Below are positions 27,244 through 36,132 of a stretch of 64,000 nucleotides of DNA, one piece after another. This stretch comes from Streptomyces sp. NBC_00239 (GTDB taxonomy: Bacteria; Actinomycetota; Actinomycetes; Streptomycetales; Streptomycetaceae). The translations under genes were made by a program, and so were the position numbers. Positions within the stretch are counted from its first letter, which is position 1, and each line of letters opens with the position of its first letter. The stretch spans positions 5,084,001 to 5,148,000 of the forward strand of contig NZ_CP108095.1 of assembly GCF_036194065.1 (NCBI RefSeq), in the 5' to 3' direction. The notes under the pieces are model-generated. The model was not told where the DNA came from, ran no database searches, and worked only from the letters and a program-made list of their open reading frames with translations.

Positions 27244-27531
27244 ATGAGCACTCTTGAGCCCGAGCGCGGGACTGGCACGGGGACCCTCGTTGAGCCGACG
27301 CCACAGGTGTCGAACGGTGACGGCGACCACGAGCGCTTCGCCCACTACGTCCAGAAGGACAAGATCATGGCGAGCGCGCTCGACGGGACCCCCGTCGTCG
27401 CGCTCTGCGGCAAGGTGTGGGTCCCGGGCCGGGACCCGAAGAAGTACCCCGTCTGTCCCATGTGCAAGGAGATCTACGAATCCATGGGACCCGGCGGCGA
27501 CAAGGACAAGGGCGGCAAGGACAAGCAGTAG
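27244..27531 (+). CDS. DUF3039 domain protein
   Basis: A 95-residue actinobacterial protein. The conserved core HERFAHYVQKDKIMASALDG leads into VVALCGKVWVPGRDPKKYPV and then CPMCKEIY, giving a CG...CPxC cysteine set likely to bind zinc. The C-terminus is Lys/Gly/Asp-rich. No function is established. It sits just after yqgE and is closed by a strong terminator. Confidence 0.88.
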   Translation: MSTLEPERGTGTGTLVEPTPQVSNGDGDHERFAHYVQKDKIMASALDGTPVVALCGKVWVPGRDPKKYPVCPMCKEIYESMGPGGDKDKGGKDKQ

Positions 27532-27547
27532 TCCGGCCCCGCCGCGG

Positions 27548-27589
27548 AAAGGCCCCCGGAGTGTGCGCAAGCGCACCCCGGGGGCCTTT
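27548..27589 (+). terminator. terminator after the DUF3039 gene
   Basis: AAAGGCCCCC (27548-27557) pairs with GGGGGCCTTT (27580-27589), with an inner GTGCGC/GCGCAC stem. Confidence 0.92.
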
Positions 27590-27633
27590 CGCGTGCCGAT
27601 AGGGTCTGCCGGAAAGCGCTCTGTGAAACACCC

Positions 27634-27650
27634 GTTGCACAGGGTGCAAC
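27634..27650 (+). promoter_or_regulatory. palindromic operator upstream of the hexosaminidase gene
   Basis: A perfect inverted repeat GTTGCAC-AGG-GTGCAAC lies 44 bases before the start codon. It does not match the DasR-responsive element of Streptomyces (TGGTCTAGACCA type). The binding protein is unknown. Confidence 0.6.
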
Positions 27651-27693
27651 ACTGACGACGGATGCACCGTTCCTCCGGTGAAGGGCTGACCCG

Positions 27694-29403
27694 ATGGATC
27701 TGATTCCGGCACCCCGCCTCCTGGCCCTGCGCGGCCCCGGCCACTCCTGCGAACTCGCCGACCCGTACCTGTACGCCGGACCCGGCACCGCGGCCACGGT
27801 CCGCTGGTTGCGCCGCGAACTGGGCGCCGCCACCGGCTGGACGCTGCCCGAGCGGCCGCTCGACGCCCCCCTCGAACCCGGGCGCGGGGCCATCCACCTC
27901 ACCCAGGGCGCGCCCGGCGGCGCGGCCGGGCCGGACCTCCGGGACGCGTCGGACCGCCACGGCGTGCCCGGCCCGGCGGGCCGGCCGGTGCCCGAGGGCC
28001 ACCGGATCCTCGTCGGCCCGGACGGGGTCCGGCTCGAAGGCGCCGACCCGGCCGGGCTGTTCTGGGCCGCCCAGACCCTGCGCCAGATGCTCGGCCCCGA
28101 CGCCTACCGGCGCGCACCGCTGCGCCCCGGCCGCACCTGGACGCTGCCGCAGGGCACCGTCGAGGACGCCCCGCGCTTCGGCTGGCGCGGCATGATGCTC
28201 GACGTGGCCCGGCACTTCACGCCCAAGGACGGGGTGCTGCGCCACCTCGACCTGCTCGCCGCCCACAAGCTCAACGTGCTCCACCTGCACCTGACCGACG
28301 ATCAGGGCTGGCGCGTCGAGATCAAGCGGCACCCGCGGCTCACCGCCGTCGGCGCCTGGCGGCCCCGCAGCCGCTGGGGCCACCGGGCCTCCCCGCACTG
28401 GAACGACACCCCGCACGGCGGGTTCTACACCCACGACGACATCCGCGAGATCGTCGCGTACGCCGCCGAACGGCACATCCGGGTGGTCCCCGAGATCGAC
28501 GTGCCCGGCCACTCGCAGGCCGCCATCGCCGCCTACCCGCACCTGGGGAACACGGACGTCGTCGACACCGCGAAGCTCGCGGTGTGGGACGACTGGGGGA
28601 TCAGCCCCCACGTCCTCGCGCCCACCGACGCCGTCCTGCGGTTCTACGAAGGCGTCTTCGAGGAACTGCTGGAGCTGTTTCCCGCCGAGGTCTCGCCCTT
28701 CGTCCACGTCGGCGGCGACGAATGCCCCAAGGACCAGTGGCAGGCCTCGCCCGCCGCGCAGGCCCGGATACGCGAACTGGGCGTGGCCGGCGAGGACGGC
28801 CTGCAGTCCTGGTTCATCCGGCACTTCGACGGCTGGCTGGCCGCCCGCGGCCGCCGCCTCATCGGCTGGGACGAGATCCTGGAGGGCGGCCTCGCGCCCG
28901 GCGCCGCGGTCTCCTCCTGGCGCGGCTACGCGGGCGGCATCGCCGCCGCCGAGGCCGGCCACGACGTGGTCATGTGCCCCGAGCAGCAGGTCTACCTGGA
29001 CCACCGTCAGGACGGCGGCCCCGACGAGCCGATGCCGATCGGCTACGTGCGCACCCTGGAGGACGTCTACCGGTTCGACCCGGTGCCGCCCAAGCTGTCC
29101 GCGGCGGCCGCGGCCCACGTGCTCGGCGCGCAGGCCAACGTCTGGACCGAGGTGATGGAGAACCAGGACCGGATCGACTACCAGGTGTTCCCCCGGCTGG
29201 CCGCCTTCGCCGAGACGGTCTGGTCGCACCTGCCGGAGCCCGCCGACCGCGACTGGCCCGGCTTCGAGGCCCGCATGACGGCCCATTACGCGCGGCTCGA
29301 CGCGCTCGGGGTCCGCTACCGGCCGCCCGGCGGACCCCTGCCCTGGCAGCGGCGCCCCGGCGTACCGGGCCGCCCGATGGACGGAGTGCCCCCGGAGCGG
29401 TGA
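27694..29403 (+). CDS. GH20 beta-N-acetylhexosaminidase
   Basis: A 569-residue family 20 glycoside hydrolase that removes terminal GlcNAc by substrate-assisted catalysis. An N-terminal GH20b-like domain (1-160) leads to the catalytic barrel with FGWRGMMLDVARHF, LHLHLTDDQGWR and VPEIDVPGHS. The catalytic pair is Asp342-Glu343 in HVGGDECPK. Near the end, LGAQANVWTE carries conserved substrate-site Trp. There is no signal peptide, so it probably acts in the cytoplasm on imported chito-oligosaccharides or muropeptides. An orphan palindrome upstream may be its operator. Confidence 0.93.
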   Translation: MDLIPAPRLLALRGPGHSCELADPYLYAGPGTAATVRWLRRELGAATGWTLPERPLDAPLEPGRGAIHLTQGAPGGAAGPDLRDASDRHGVPGPAGRPVPEGHRILVGPDGVRLEGADPAGLFWAAQTLRQMLGPDAYRRAPLRPGRTWTLPQGTVEDAPRFGWRGMMLDVARHFTPKDGVLRHLDLLAAHKLNVLHLHLTDDQGWRVEIKRHPRLTAVGAWRPRSRWGHRASPHWNDTPHGGFYTHDDIREIVAYAAERHIRVVPEIDVPGHSQAAIAAYPHLGNTDVVDTAKLAVWDDWGISPHVLAPTDAVLRFYEGVFEELLELFPAEVSPFVHVGGDECPKDQWQASPAAQARIRELGVAGEDGLQSWFIRHFDGWLAARGRRLIGWDEILEGGLAPGAAVSSWRGYAGGIAAAEAGHDVVMCPEQQVYLDHRQDGGPDEPMPIGYVRTLEDVYRFDPVPPKLSAAAAAHVLGAQANVWTEVMENQDRIDYQVFPRLAAFAETVWSHLPEPADRDWPGFEARMTAHYARLDALGVRYRPPGGPLPWQRRPGVPGRPMDGVPPER

Positions 29404-29741
29404 ACCGCCGGGGGGCCGGCGACGGGTACGGCGGCGGATGCGGGCGGATGCGGTGCGGTTGTGGCGGGTGTGGTGCGGGTGCGGCGGCCGTGGGGCGGGA
29501 CGTGCGCAAGTCACACAAGTCGCACCAACCGCAGTGAAAGTCGCTGAAGAGTGGCAAGCGGAACTCCGCGGCAAACCTGGGGGAAACCGGACTATCCCCC
29601 AGGTCACGGGCGAAGTTCCCCTAGTGGACCCTCGCGTCGGACGGCGCGGAACATGTGCCAGAGTTGCCACGTCCCGGCGGTGAGCACGTACCGTACGGCG
29701 GACAGGCGTGAGCGCCGGGACATCGGGAAGGGGCAGCTGGG
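29404..29741. other. 338-base gap with a hairpin before the molybdo-hydroxylase operon
   Basis: No gene is supported. The first 80 bases are GGT/GCG-rich simple sequence. A stem with ACCTGGGGG (29575-29583) and CCCCCAGGT (29596-29604) arms and a 12-base loop could be a terminator for the hexosaminidase gene or a regulatory structure. The right part should contain the operon promoter. Confidence 0.45.
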
Positions 29742-30617
29742 TTGACCACGCACGCACCGCAGGCGGCGCAGTCCGTGACGCTGCCGACCTCGCTCGACGA
29801 GGCCGTGGCGGCACTCGCCGCCATGCCCGCCGCCGTGCCGGTCGCCGGCGGCACCGACCTGATGACCGCCGTCAACTCCGGGCTGCTGCGCCCCGCCGCG
29901 CTCGTCGGCCTCGGCCGGATCAGCGAGATCCGCGGCTGGCAGTACCAGGACGGGCACGCCCTGCTCGGCGCCGGCCTCACCCACGCGCGGATGGGACGCC
30001 CCGACTTCGCGGCCCTCATCCCGGCGCTCGCCGCCGCAGCGCGCGCGGCCGGGCCCCCGCAGATCCGCAACGCCGGCACCCTCGGCGGCAACATCGCCAC
30101 CGCCGCGCCCGCCGGTGACACCCTGCCCGTGCTGGCCGCCCTGGAGGCCGTCCTCGTCATCGTGGGCCCCGGCGGCTCCCGGCGCGAGATCCCCGTCTCC
30201 CACCTGCTCGCGGGCCGCGAGATGCTGAGCCCGGGGGAGCTGATCGGTTTCGTCCGGGTGCCGCTGCTGCACGCCCCGCAGGTGTTCCTGAAGGCCACCG
30301 GCCGCACCGGCCCGGGCCGCGCCATCGCCTCCGTGGGCCTCGTCCTGGACCCGGCGCGCCGCGGGGTGCGCTGCGCGGTCGGCGCGGTTGCCCCGATGCC
30401 GCTGCGGCCCCTGGAGGCCGAGCAGTGGGTGGCCTCGCTGATCGACTGGGACGGCGAGCGCAGCCTGGCCCCGGAGGCGCTGGAGGCCTTCGGCGAGTAC
30501 GTGGCGATGGCCTGCGTGCCGGATCAGGGGGATCCGGTTCCGCCCGCGGTGCTGCAACTGCGCCGGACGGTGGCCGTGCTGGCCCGGCGAGCTCTGGGAA
30601 GGGCCCTGACCTCATGA
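29742..30617 (+). CDS. xanthine dehydrogenase-family FAD-binding subunit
   Basis: A 291-residue FAD_binding_5-type subunit of a molybdenum hydroxylase. VAGGTDLMTAVNSGLL and the later IRNAGTLGGNIATAAPAGDTL are the two FAD pyrophosphate-binding motifs, and a CO dehydrogenase flavoprotein C-terminal domain follows. The start is TTG 29742, with a GGGGCAGC purine site upstream. Its stop overlaps the start of the iron-sulfur subunit (ATGA), so the three genes to 35439 form one operon. The substrate is unknown. Confidence 0.9.
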   Translation: MTTHAPQAAQSVTLPTSLDEAVAALAAMPAAVPVAGGTDLMTAVNSGLLRPAALVGLGRISEIRGWQYQDGHALLGAGLTHARMGRPDFAALIPALAAAARAAGPPQIRNAGTLGGNIATAAPAGDTLPVLAALEAVLVIVGPGGSRREIPVSHLLAGREMLSPGELIGFVRVPLLHAPQVFLKATGRTGPGRAIASVGLVLDPARRGVRCAVGAVAPMPLRPLEAEQWVASLIDWDGERSLAPEALEAFGEYVAMACVPDQGDPVPPAVLQLRRTVAVLARRALGRALTS

Positions 30618-33097
30618 GTGGCAACGAGAACACGCACGGCGCCGGCACCGGCGACGCGCACGGCAACGGGCACGGCGACGCGCACGGCGAAGCCGCGTGG
30701 GGCTGGCAGCCGGTCCCGCACGGCGGCGAGTACGACTCGGACGCCACGGCCTTCGTGAAGCTTCCGCCGGAGATGCTCGGCGGCGTCGGCACCGGCGAGC
30801 CCCTGGCCGCGCCCGGCCACGGCTACGTACCGCCGGTGATCGTGCCGGTGGTGACCTCCGCCGCGAGCACCGACCCGGCCGCGACCGGGACCTGGACCCT
30901 GCCGGTGGGCGACCCCGTGCAGTGGCCCGCGGCGGCCGCCGCCGATCCGGCTCCCGGGGACGGGACCGACCGGGACCCGGGGGCGACCGCGGAATGGCAC
31001 TTCGCCGAGGCGTCGGCGCCGGACCAGGCCCACACGGGCGAATGGTCGGTGCCGGTCGCGGACGGCGACCTGCCGGAGGAGTCCGGAGAGTACGCGCGCA
31101 CCTCGCTGAGCCCCGAGTGGGCCCGCCAGGCCCCGGCCACCCTGCCCGGCGGCGCCCCGGCGCCGTGGGCGGCTGCGCTCGCGGCGGAGGCCGAGGCCGA
31201 CGCGCCTCCGGCTCCGGCGGGGCAGGCGCACGCTGACAGCTTCGGCACGGACGCGTACGCGGCGCAGCCGCCGGCCGACGGCGAGGACGCGTACGGGCAC
31301 CCCGCCCCGCAGGAGTTCGACGGCGTACGCGGCTACGTGGCCCCGCCCGCCGACTACACCGGCACCGCGGTCCGCCTCCCGGCCGAACCCGCCGGCTACC
31401 CGGCCTCCGGCCCCCCCGCCGACACCTACCCGACCGGCACCTTCGCCGGCCTGGCCGCCGAGGCCCTGGGCACCGCCGGCCACACCCCTCCGGCGGGCCA
31501 CCCGCAGGAGGGCCACCTCCAGGAGGGCCACCTCCAGGAGGGGCACCTCCAAGAGGGGCGCGACACCGCCGCAGGACACCCTGCGCCGCAGGCGGCACCC
31601 TTCGCGGCCGCGGCGTCCTACCCGGCGGAGTCCCGCCCGGTCGCCGAGGCCTACCCGGCCGAGCCCCGCCTCGCCGCCGAGTCCTACCCGGACGGGTCGC
31701 GCCCGGCCGCGGATTCCTACCCCGCCGGGTCCCACCCCGGTGCGGAGTCCTACCCGGCCGAGCCCCGGCCCGCGGAGTCCTACCCGGCCGCCGCCTCGTA
31801 CCCCGCGCCCGAGTCCTACCCGGCGGAGCCCTTCGCGGCGCCCGCCGGGCCGGACCCGTACTCCGCGCCGGCGCCGGAGTCGGCACCCGCCGCTGCCACC
31901 CGGCCCGAGGCCGAGCACCTCCGGGCCGAGCACCTTCCCCACCCGTCCGAGGCCCACGAGCTGCCCGGAGCCGGGGCCGGGGCTGACATCGCGGTCGAGG
32001 TCGAACCCGCGCAGGCGCAGGCGCTCGGGCAGGACTTCGGCGCGTCCCCGGCGCCCGCCGGTGAGCCGGCCGAGCCGGGCGGGACGCGGGTCGAGGGGCA
32101 CGCGGCCGTCCCGGCCGACGGGGCACTCCCCGGAGAGCCGATCGCGGACGAGCCCGAGCCGGTCGCCCAGCCCGCCGGCGAGCCGGTCGCGGCGGCCGGG
32201 GCCGCCGGGGCCGTGGCGGTGCCCGGCGCGGCGCACGAGGCCGACGCGCCGTTGGACCCGGCGGGCGCTCCCGTGCCCGCAGCCGGAGCCGAAGCCGCCG
32301 ACGTGGTCGCAGAGACCACCGGGACCACCGGGGCCACCGGGACCGACGACGCCGCGGACGCCGTGCCGGGCGCCGGGGAGGCCGACGCGGCGCCTGAGCC
32401 CCGCCCGGCGGCCGACGGCCACGGCGAGCACCCGTACGCCTCGTACGTGCTGCGCGTCAACGGCGCCGACCGGCCCGTCACCGCCGCCTGGATCGGCGAA
32501 TCGCTGCTCTACGTGCTGCGCGAGCGGCTCGGCCTGGCCGGCGCCAAGGACGGCTGCTCCCAGGGCGAGTGCGGCGCCTGCGCCGTACAGGTGGACGGCC
32601 GCCTCGTCGCGTCCTGCCTGGTGCCGGCGGCCACCGCCGCGGGCAGCGAGGTCCGTACCGTCGAGGGCCTCGCCACCGACGGGGAACTCTCCGACGTGCA
32701 GCGGGCCCTGTGCGGCTCCGGCGCCGTCCAGTGCGGGTTCTGCGTACCCGGCATGGCGATGACCATCCACGACCTGCTCGAGGGCAACCACGCCCCCAGC
32801 GAGCTGGAGACCCGCCAGGCGCTGTGCGGCAACCTCTGCCGCTGCTCCGGCTACCGCGGGGTGCTCGAAGCCGTCCGCGAGGTCGTCGCCGGCCGCGAGG
32901 CCGCGCACGCCGCCGAGCATCCGGACGGCGAGTCCGCGGCCGCGTCGGCATCGGCCTTCGGCGCCCCCGAGCTCGCACCCGAGTACGCCCCCGAGGCGCG
33001 CATCCCGCACCAGGCACCGCCCGGCGCGGGCGGCGTCCACCGCGAACACGGCCACGAACACGAGCACGACCACGGAGGCATGGGAGGCATGGCGTGA
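30614..33097 (+). CDS. xanthine dehydrogenase-family 2Fe-2S subunit with very long disordered N-terminal extension
   Basis: An 827-residue protein in which only about 160-180 residues (roughly 610-775) are the usual two-cluster iron-sulfur subunit. The plant-type cluster is in CSQGECGACAVQV with a fourth Cys after VAS, and the second cluster is in CGFC and CGNLCRCSGY. Standalone subunits of this family are about 160-200 residues. The N-terminal 600 residues are Ala/Pro/Glu-rich and contain QEGHL repeats and many SYPAE-like repeats. Both ends are His-rich (GNGHGDAHGE; GHEHEHDHGG), suggesting metal binding. It overlaps both neighbours by 4 nt. Confidence 0.88.
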   Translation: MSGNENTHGAGTGDAHGNGHGDAHGEAAWGWQPVPHGGEYDSDATAFVKLPPEMLGGVGTGEPLAAPGHGYVPPVIVPVVTSAASTDPAATGTWTLPVGDPVQWPAAAAADPAPGDGTDRDPGATAEWHFAEASAPDQAHTGEWSVPVADGDLPEESGEYARTSLSPEWARQAPATLPGGAPAPWAAALAAEAEADAPPAPAGQAHADSFGTDAYAAQPPADGEDAYGHPAPQEFDGVRGYVAPPADYTGTAVRLPAEPAGYPASGPPADTYPTGTFAGLAAEALGTAGHTPPAGHPQEGHLQEGHLQEGHLQEGRDTAAGHPAPQAAPFAAAASYPAESRPVAEAYPAEPRLAAESYPDGSRPAADSYPAGSHPGAESYPAEPRPAESYPAAASYPAPESYPAEPFAAPAGPDPYSAPAPESAPAAATRPEAEHLRAEHLPHPSEAHELPGAGAGADIAVEVEPAQAQALGQDFGASPAPAGEPAEPGGTRVEGHAAVPADGALPGEPIADEPEPVAQPAGEPVAAAGAAGAVAVPGAAHEADAPLDPAGAPVPAAGAEAADVVAETTGTTGATGTDDAADAVPGAGEADAAPEPRPAADGHGEHPYASYVLRVNGADRPVTAAWIGESLLYVLRERLGLAGAKDGCSQGECGACAVQVDGRLVASCLVPAATAAGSEVRTVEGLATDGELSDVQRALCGSGAVQCGFCVPGMAMTIHDLLEGNHAPSELETRQALCGNLCRCSGYRGVLEAVREVVAGREAAHAAEHPDGESAAASASAFGAPELAPEYAPEARIPHQAPPGAGGVHREHGHEHEHDHGGMGGMA
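31505..31564 (+). repeat. 15-base in-frame tandem repeats
   Basis: Three near-identical 15-base units (CAGGAGGGCCACCTC type) at 31505-31549 plus a degenerate fourth, encoding QEGHL repeats within the disordered extension of the iron-sulfur subunit. Confidence 0.9.
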
Positions 33098-35439
33098 GCA
33101 ACGACGCGGCCACGGCGACGCCCGACGCGACGGCGACCGCGATCGCGACGGCCACGGCCGGAGCACACGCGGACGCGGCCGCCGCCGAGCCCCGGGGCCT
33201 CGGCGAATCCGTCATGCCCACCGACACCCGCGCCAAGACCGAGGGCACCTTCCCGTACGCGGCCGACCTGTGGGCCGAGGGCCTGCTCTGGGCCGCCGTA
33301 CTGCGCTCCCCGCACGCGCACGCCCGGATCCTCTCCGTGGACACCACGGCCGCCGCCGCCATGCCCGGCGTGCGGGCCGTGGTCACCCACGCCGACGTGC
33401 CCGGCGCCCCCACCCACGGCCGCCGGATCGCCGACCGGCCCGTCTTCGCCCACGACGTCGTACGCCACCACGGCGAGCCCATCGCCGCGGTCGCCGCCGA
33501 CCACCCCGACACCGCCCGCCTGGCCGCCGCCGCGATCACCGTCGAGTACGAGCTGCTCGCCGCGGTGACCGACCCGGAACAGGCCTTCGGCGCGGCGCCG
33601 CTGCACCCCGACGGCAACCTGATCCGGCACATCCCGCTCAGCTTCGGCGACCCGGAGGCGACCGGCGAGGTCGTCGTCGAGGGCCTGTACCGGATCGGCC
33701 GCCAGGACCCCGCGCCCATCGGCGCCGAGGCCGGCCTCGCCGTGCCCCGCCCCGACGGCGGCGTGGAGATCTACACCGCCTCCACCGACCCCCACGGCGA
33801 CCGCGACGTGGCCGCCGCCTGCTTCGGCCTGGAACCCGACCGCGTCAAGGTCGTCGTCACCGGGGTCCCCGGCGCCACCGGCGACCGCGAGGACCCCGGC
33901 TTCCAGCTGCCGCTCGGCCTGCTGGCCCTGCGCACCGGCTGCCCGGTCAAACTCGCCGCGACCCGCGAGGAGTCCTTCCTCGGCCACGCCCACCGGCACC
34001 CCACCCTGCTGCGCTACCGCCACCACGCCGACGCCGACGGACGGCTGGTCAAGGTCGAGGCCCAGATCCTGATGGACGCGGGCGCGTACGCCGACGCCTC
34101 GTCGGAGTCGCTGGCCGCCGCGGTCGCCTTCGCCTGCGGCCCGTACGTCGTCCCGCACGCCTTCGTGGAGGGCTGGGCGGTCCGTACGAACAACCCGCCG
34201 TCCGGCCACGTCCGCGGCGAGGGAGCGATGCAGGTCTGCGCCGCGTACGAAGGCCAGATGGACAAGCTGGCCGCCGCACTCGGCCTCGACGGCGCCGAGC
34301 TGCGGCTGCGCAACGTCCTGGCCACCGGCGACCTGCTGCCCACCGGCCAGACCGTCACCTGCCCGGCGCCCGTCGCCGAACTGCTGCGCGCGGTCCGCGA
34401 CTTCGAACTCCCGTCGCTGCCCAAGGACACCCCCGAGTCGGACTGGCTGCTGCCCGGCGGCCCCGAGGGCGCGGGCGAGCCCGGCGCCGTGCGGCGCGGC
34501 GTCGGCTACGGCGTCGGCATGGTCCACATGCTCGGAGCGGAGGGTACCGACGAGGTGTCCACGGCCACCGTCAAGGTGCACGACGGCATCGCGACGGTCA
34601 TCTGCGCGGCCGTCGAGACCGGCCAGGGCTTCAGCACCCTCGCCCGCCAGATCGTCCAGGACGTCCTCGGCGTCGACGAGGTCGCGGTCGCCCCGGTCGA
34701 CACCGACCAGCCGCCCGCCGGACCCGCCGCGCACGGCCGCCACACCTGGGTCTCGGGCGGCGCCGTGGAACGCGCCGCCAAGATGGTCCGTACCCAGTTG
34801 CTCCAGCCGATGGCGCACAAGCTCGGCATGTCCACGGAGCTCCTCCAGGTCGCCGACGGCAAGATCACCTCGTACGACGGGGCCTTCACGACCACCGTGG
34901 CCGAAGCGATGGAGGGCAAGGAGCTCTGGGCGACCGCCCAGTGCCGCCCGCACCCGACCGAGCCGCTCGACGGCGCCGGGCAGGGCGACGCGTTCGTGGG
35001 CCTGGCCTTCTGCGCGATCCGCGCGGTCGTCGACGTCGACATCGAGCTGGGCTCGGTGCGCGTGGTCGAACTCGCCGTCGCCCAGGACGTCGGCCGGATC
35101 CTCAACCCCCGGCAGCTGGCCGCCCGCATCGAAGCGGGCGTCACCCAGGGCGTCGGCGCCGCGCTCACCGAGAACCTGCGCACGGCCGGCGGCCTGATCC
35201 GCCACCCCGACCTGACCGGCTACGCCCTGCCGACCGCGCTCGACGCCCCGGACATCCGGATCGTCAAGCTGGTCGAAGAGCGGGACGTGGTGGCCCCGTT
35301 CGGCGCGAAGGCGGCGAGCGCGGTCCCCGTCGTGACGGCCCCGGCGGCGGTCGCCTCCGCGGTCCGCGCGGCCACCGGACGCCCCGTCAACAGGCTCCCG
35401 ATCAGGCCCTCCGCGGCCGTGGCGGCCCCCAACTCCTGA
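33094..35439 (+). CDS. xanthine dehydrogenase-family molybdopterin-binding subunit, divergent active site
   Basis: A 781-residue large subunit (aldehyde oxidase/xanthine dehydrogenase fold) beginning at GTG 33094, which overlaps the previous stop. Family segments are present: LRSPHAHARILSVDT, HGEPIAAVAA, PVKLAATREESFLGH and VETGQGFSTLARQIV. Several key positions are altered. The usual molybdenum-site Glu in the GAKGxGE motif is Ala743 (FGAKAASAVPV), and the RxFGAPQ-type motif reads RGEGAMQ. It may therefore have unusual chemistry or be a weak enzyme. The operon order FAD, iron-sulfur, molybdenum subunit is standard. Confidence 0.88.
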   Translation: MSNDAATATPDATATAIATATAGAHADAAAAEPRGLGESVMPTDTRAKTEGTFPYAADLWAEGLLWAAVLRSPHAHARILSVDTTAAAAMPGVRAVVTHADVPGAPTHGRRIADRPVFAHDVVRHHGEPIAAVAADHPDTARLAAAAITVEYELLAAVTDPEQAFGAAPLHPDGNLIRHIPLSFGDPEATGEVVVEGLYRIGRQDPAPIGAEAGLAVPRPDGGVEIYTASTDPHGDRDVAAACFGLEPDRVKVVVTGVPGATGDREDPGFQLPLGLLALRTGCPVKLAATREESFLGHAHRHPTLLRYRHHADADGRLVKVEAQILMDAGAYADASSESLAAAVAFACGPYVVPHAFVEGWAVRTNNPPSGHVRGEGAMQVCAAYEGQMDKLAAALGLDGAELRLRNVLATGDLLPTGQTVTCPAPVAELLRAVRDFELPSLPKDTPESDWLLPGGPEGAGEPGAVRRGVGYGVGMVHMLGAEGTDEVSTATVKVHDGIATVICAAVETGQGFSTLARQIVQDVLGVDEVAVAPVDTDQPPAGPAAHGRHTWVSGGAVERAAKMVRTQLLQPMAHKLGMSTELLQVADGKITSYDGAFTTTVAEAMEGKELWATAQCRPHPTEPLDGAGQGDAFVGLAFCAIRAVVDVDIELGSVRVVELAVAQDVGRILNPRQLAARIEAGVTQGVGAALTENLRTAGGLIRHPDLTGYALPTALDAPDIRIVKLVEERDVVAPFGAKAASAVPVVTAPAAVASAVRAATGRPVNRLPIRPSAAVAAPNS

Positions 35440-35498
35440 CCGTGTGACGTCCATTGCACCTGCAACCCCGGAGTGGGGACTGTCGGCGGCGCTCGCTA

Positions 35499-35568
35499 CA
35501 GTGATCCAACGGGCCGCGGGGCAGTGATCCAACGGTCTGCGGGGACGCGGGGACGCGGGGACGCGGGA
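35499..35568 (+). repeat. tandem 23-base and 8-base repeats before the type VII-associated locus
   Basis: Two adjacent 23-base units starting CAGTGATCCAACGG (35499-35521 and 35522-35544, two mismatches) are followed by three ACGCGGGG-type units (35545-35568). TACAGT at 35497-35502 could be a -10 element overlapping the first unit. They lie directly before the first gene of the locus. Confidence 0.75.
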
Positions 35569-35589
35569 AGACGGGGACGGGGACCGAGG

Positions 35590-36132
35590 ATGGCAGTGGC
35601 AGACGGGACGGGCGGCTTCGGCCTGGGCGGCGGCTTCGGCCTCATCCCGCTCGCGGGGCCGGCGGGCGCGGTGAGCACGCAGGCGCAGGCGCTGGCGGTC
35701 GAAGCCGAGTCCATGACCAAGTACAAGCAGCGCGTGGACGAACTCCTCGACCGGCTGGAGGGCTCGCAGGCGGCCCCGGCGAAGCTGGCGGACGGCACCC
35801 TCCCTTCGGGTGACCTCGGCAGCGGCTTCGGCGAGGCGGACATCCTCTCGGCGGCGTACGACACCGTCCACACCGAACTGAAGAGCCTGTCGAAGGCCCT
35901 CGCGGTGCAGATCGAGGCCCTGAGCATCGCCGTGGAGTCCTCGCGCGTCGGCTACCAGAACATGGACGACGAGGTGAAGGAGCGCATGCGGCGCCTGCAC
36001 GCGGACGCCGAGAAGCGCTACGACCCGCAGCGCGACCCGTACGAGCGCGAGAAGGCTGCCGACGGCGGCAGCCACCAGCCCGCACAGACCCCCGCCCCGG
36101 ACCACGGCAGCACGTCGGGAGGCTCGTTCTGA
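35590..36132 (+). CDS. type VII secretion-associated helical protein (WXG100/PE-like)
   Basis: A 180-residue protein beginning MAVADGTGGFGLGGGFGL. After a Gly-rich start, residues about 35-140 look all-helical with heptad spacing (AVEAESMTKYKQRVDELLDR; KSLSKALAVQIEALSIAVES), as in ESX helical-hairpin proteins. The hydrophilic C-terminus ends in a short Ser/Gly-rich tail. No catalytic motif is seen. Its stop overlaps the next start by one base, so the two are translationally coupled, resembling a PE/PPE or EsxA/B-type pair beside a mycosin gene. The start codon is uncertain. Confidence 0.7.
   Translation: MAVADGTGGFGLGGGFGLIPLAGPAGAVSTQAQALAVEAESMTKYKQRVDELLDRLEGSQAAPAKLADGTLPSGDLGSGFGEADILSAAYDTVHTELKSLSKALAVQIEALSIAVESSRVGYQNMDDEVKERMRRLHADAEKRYDPQRDPYEREKAADGGSHQPAQTPAPDHGSTSGGSF

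Noticed and set aside
31505..31564. Tandem repeats that might be an array or mobile element end.
   Set aside because: They are in frame within a low-complexity coding region and translate to QEGHL repeats.
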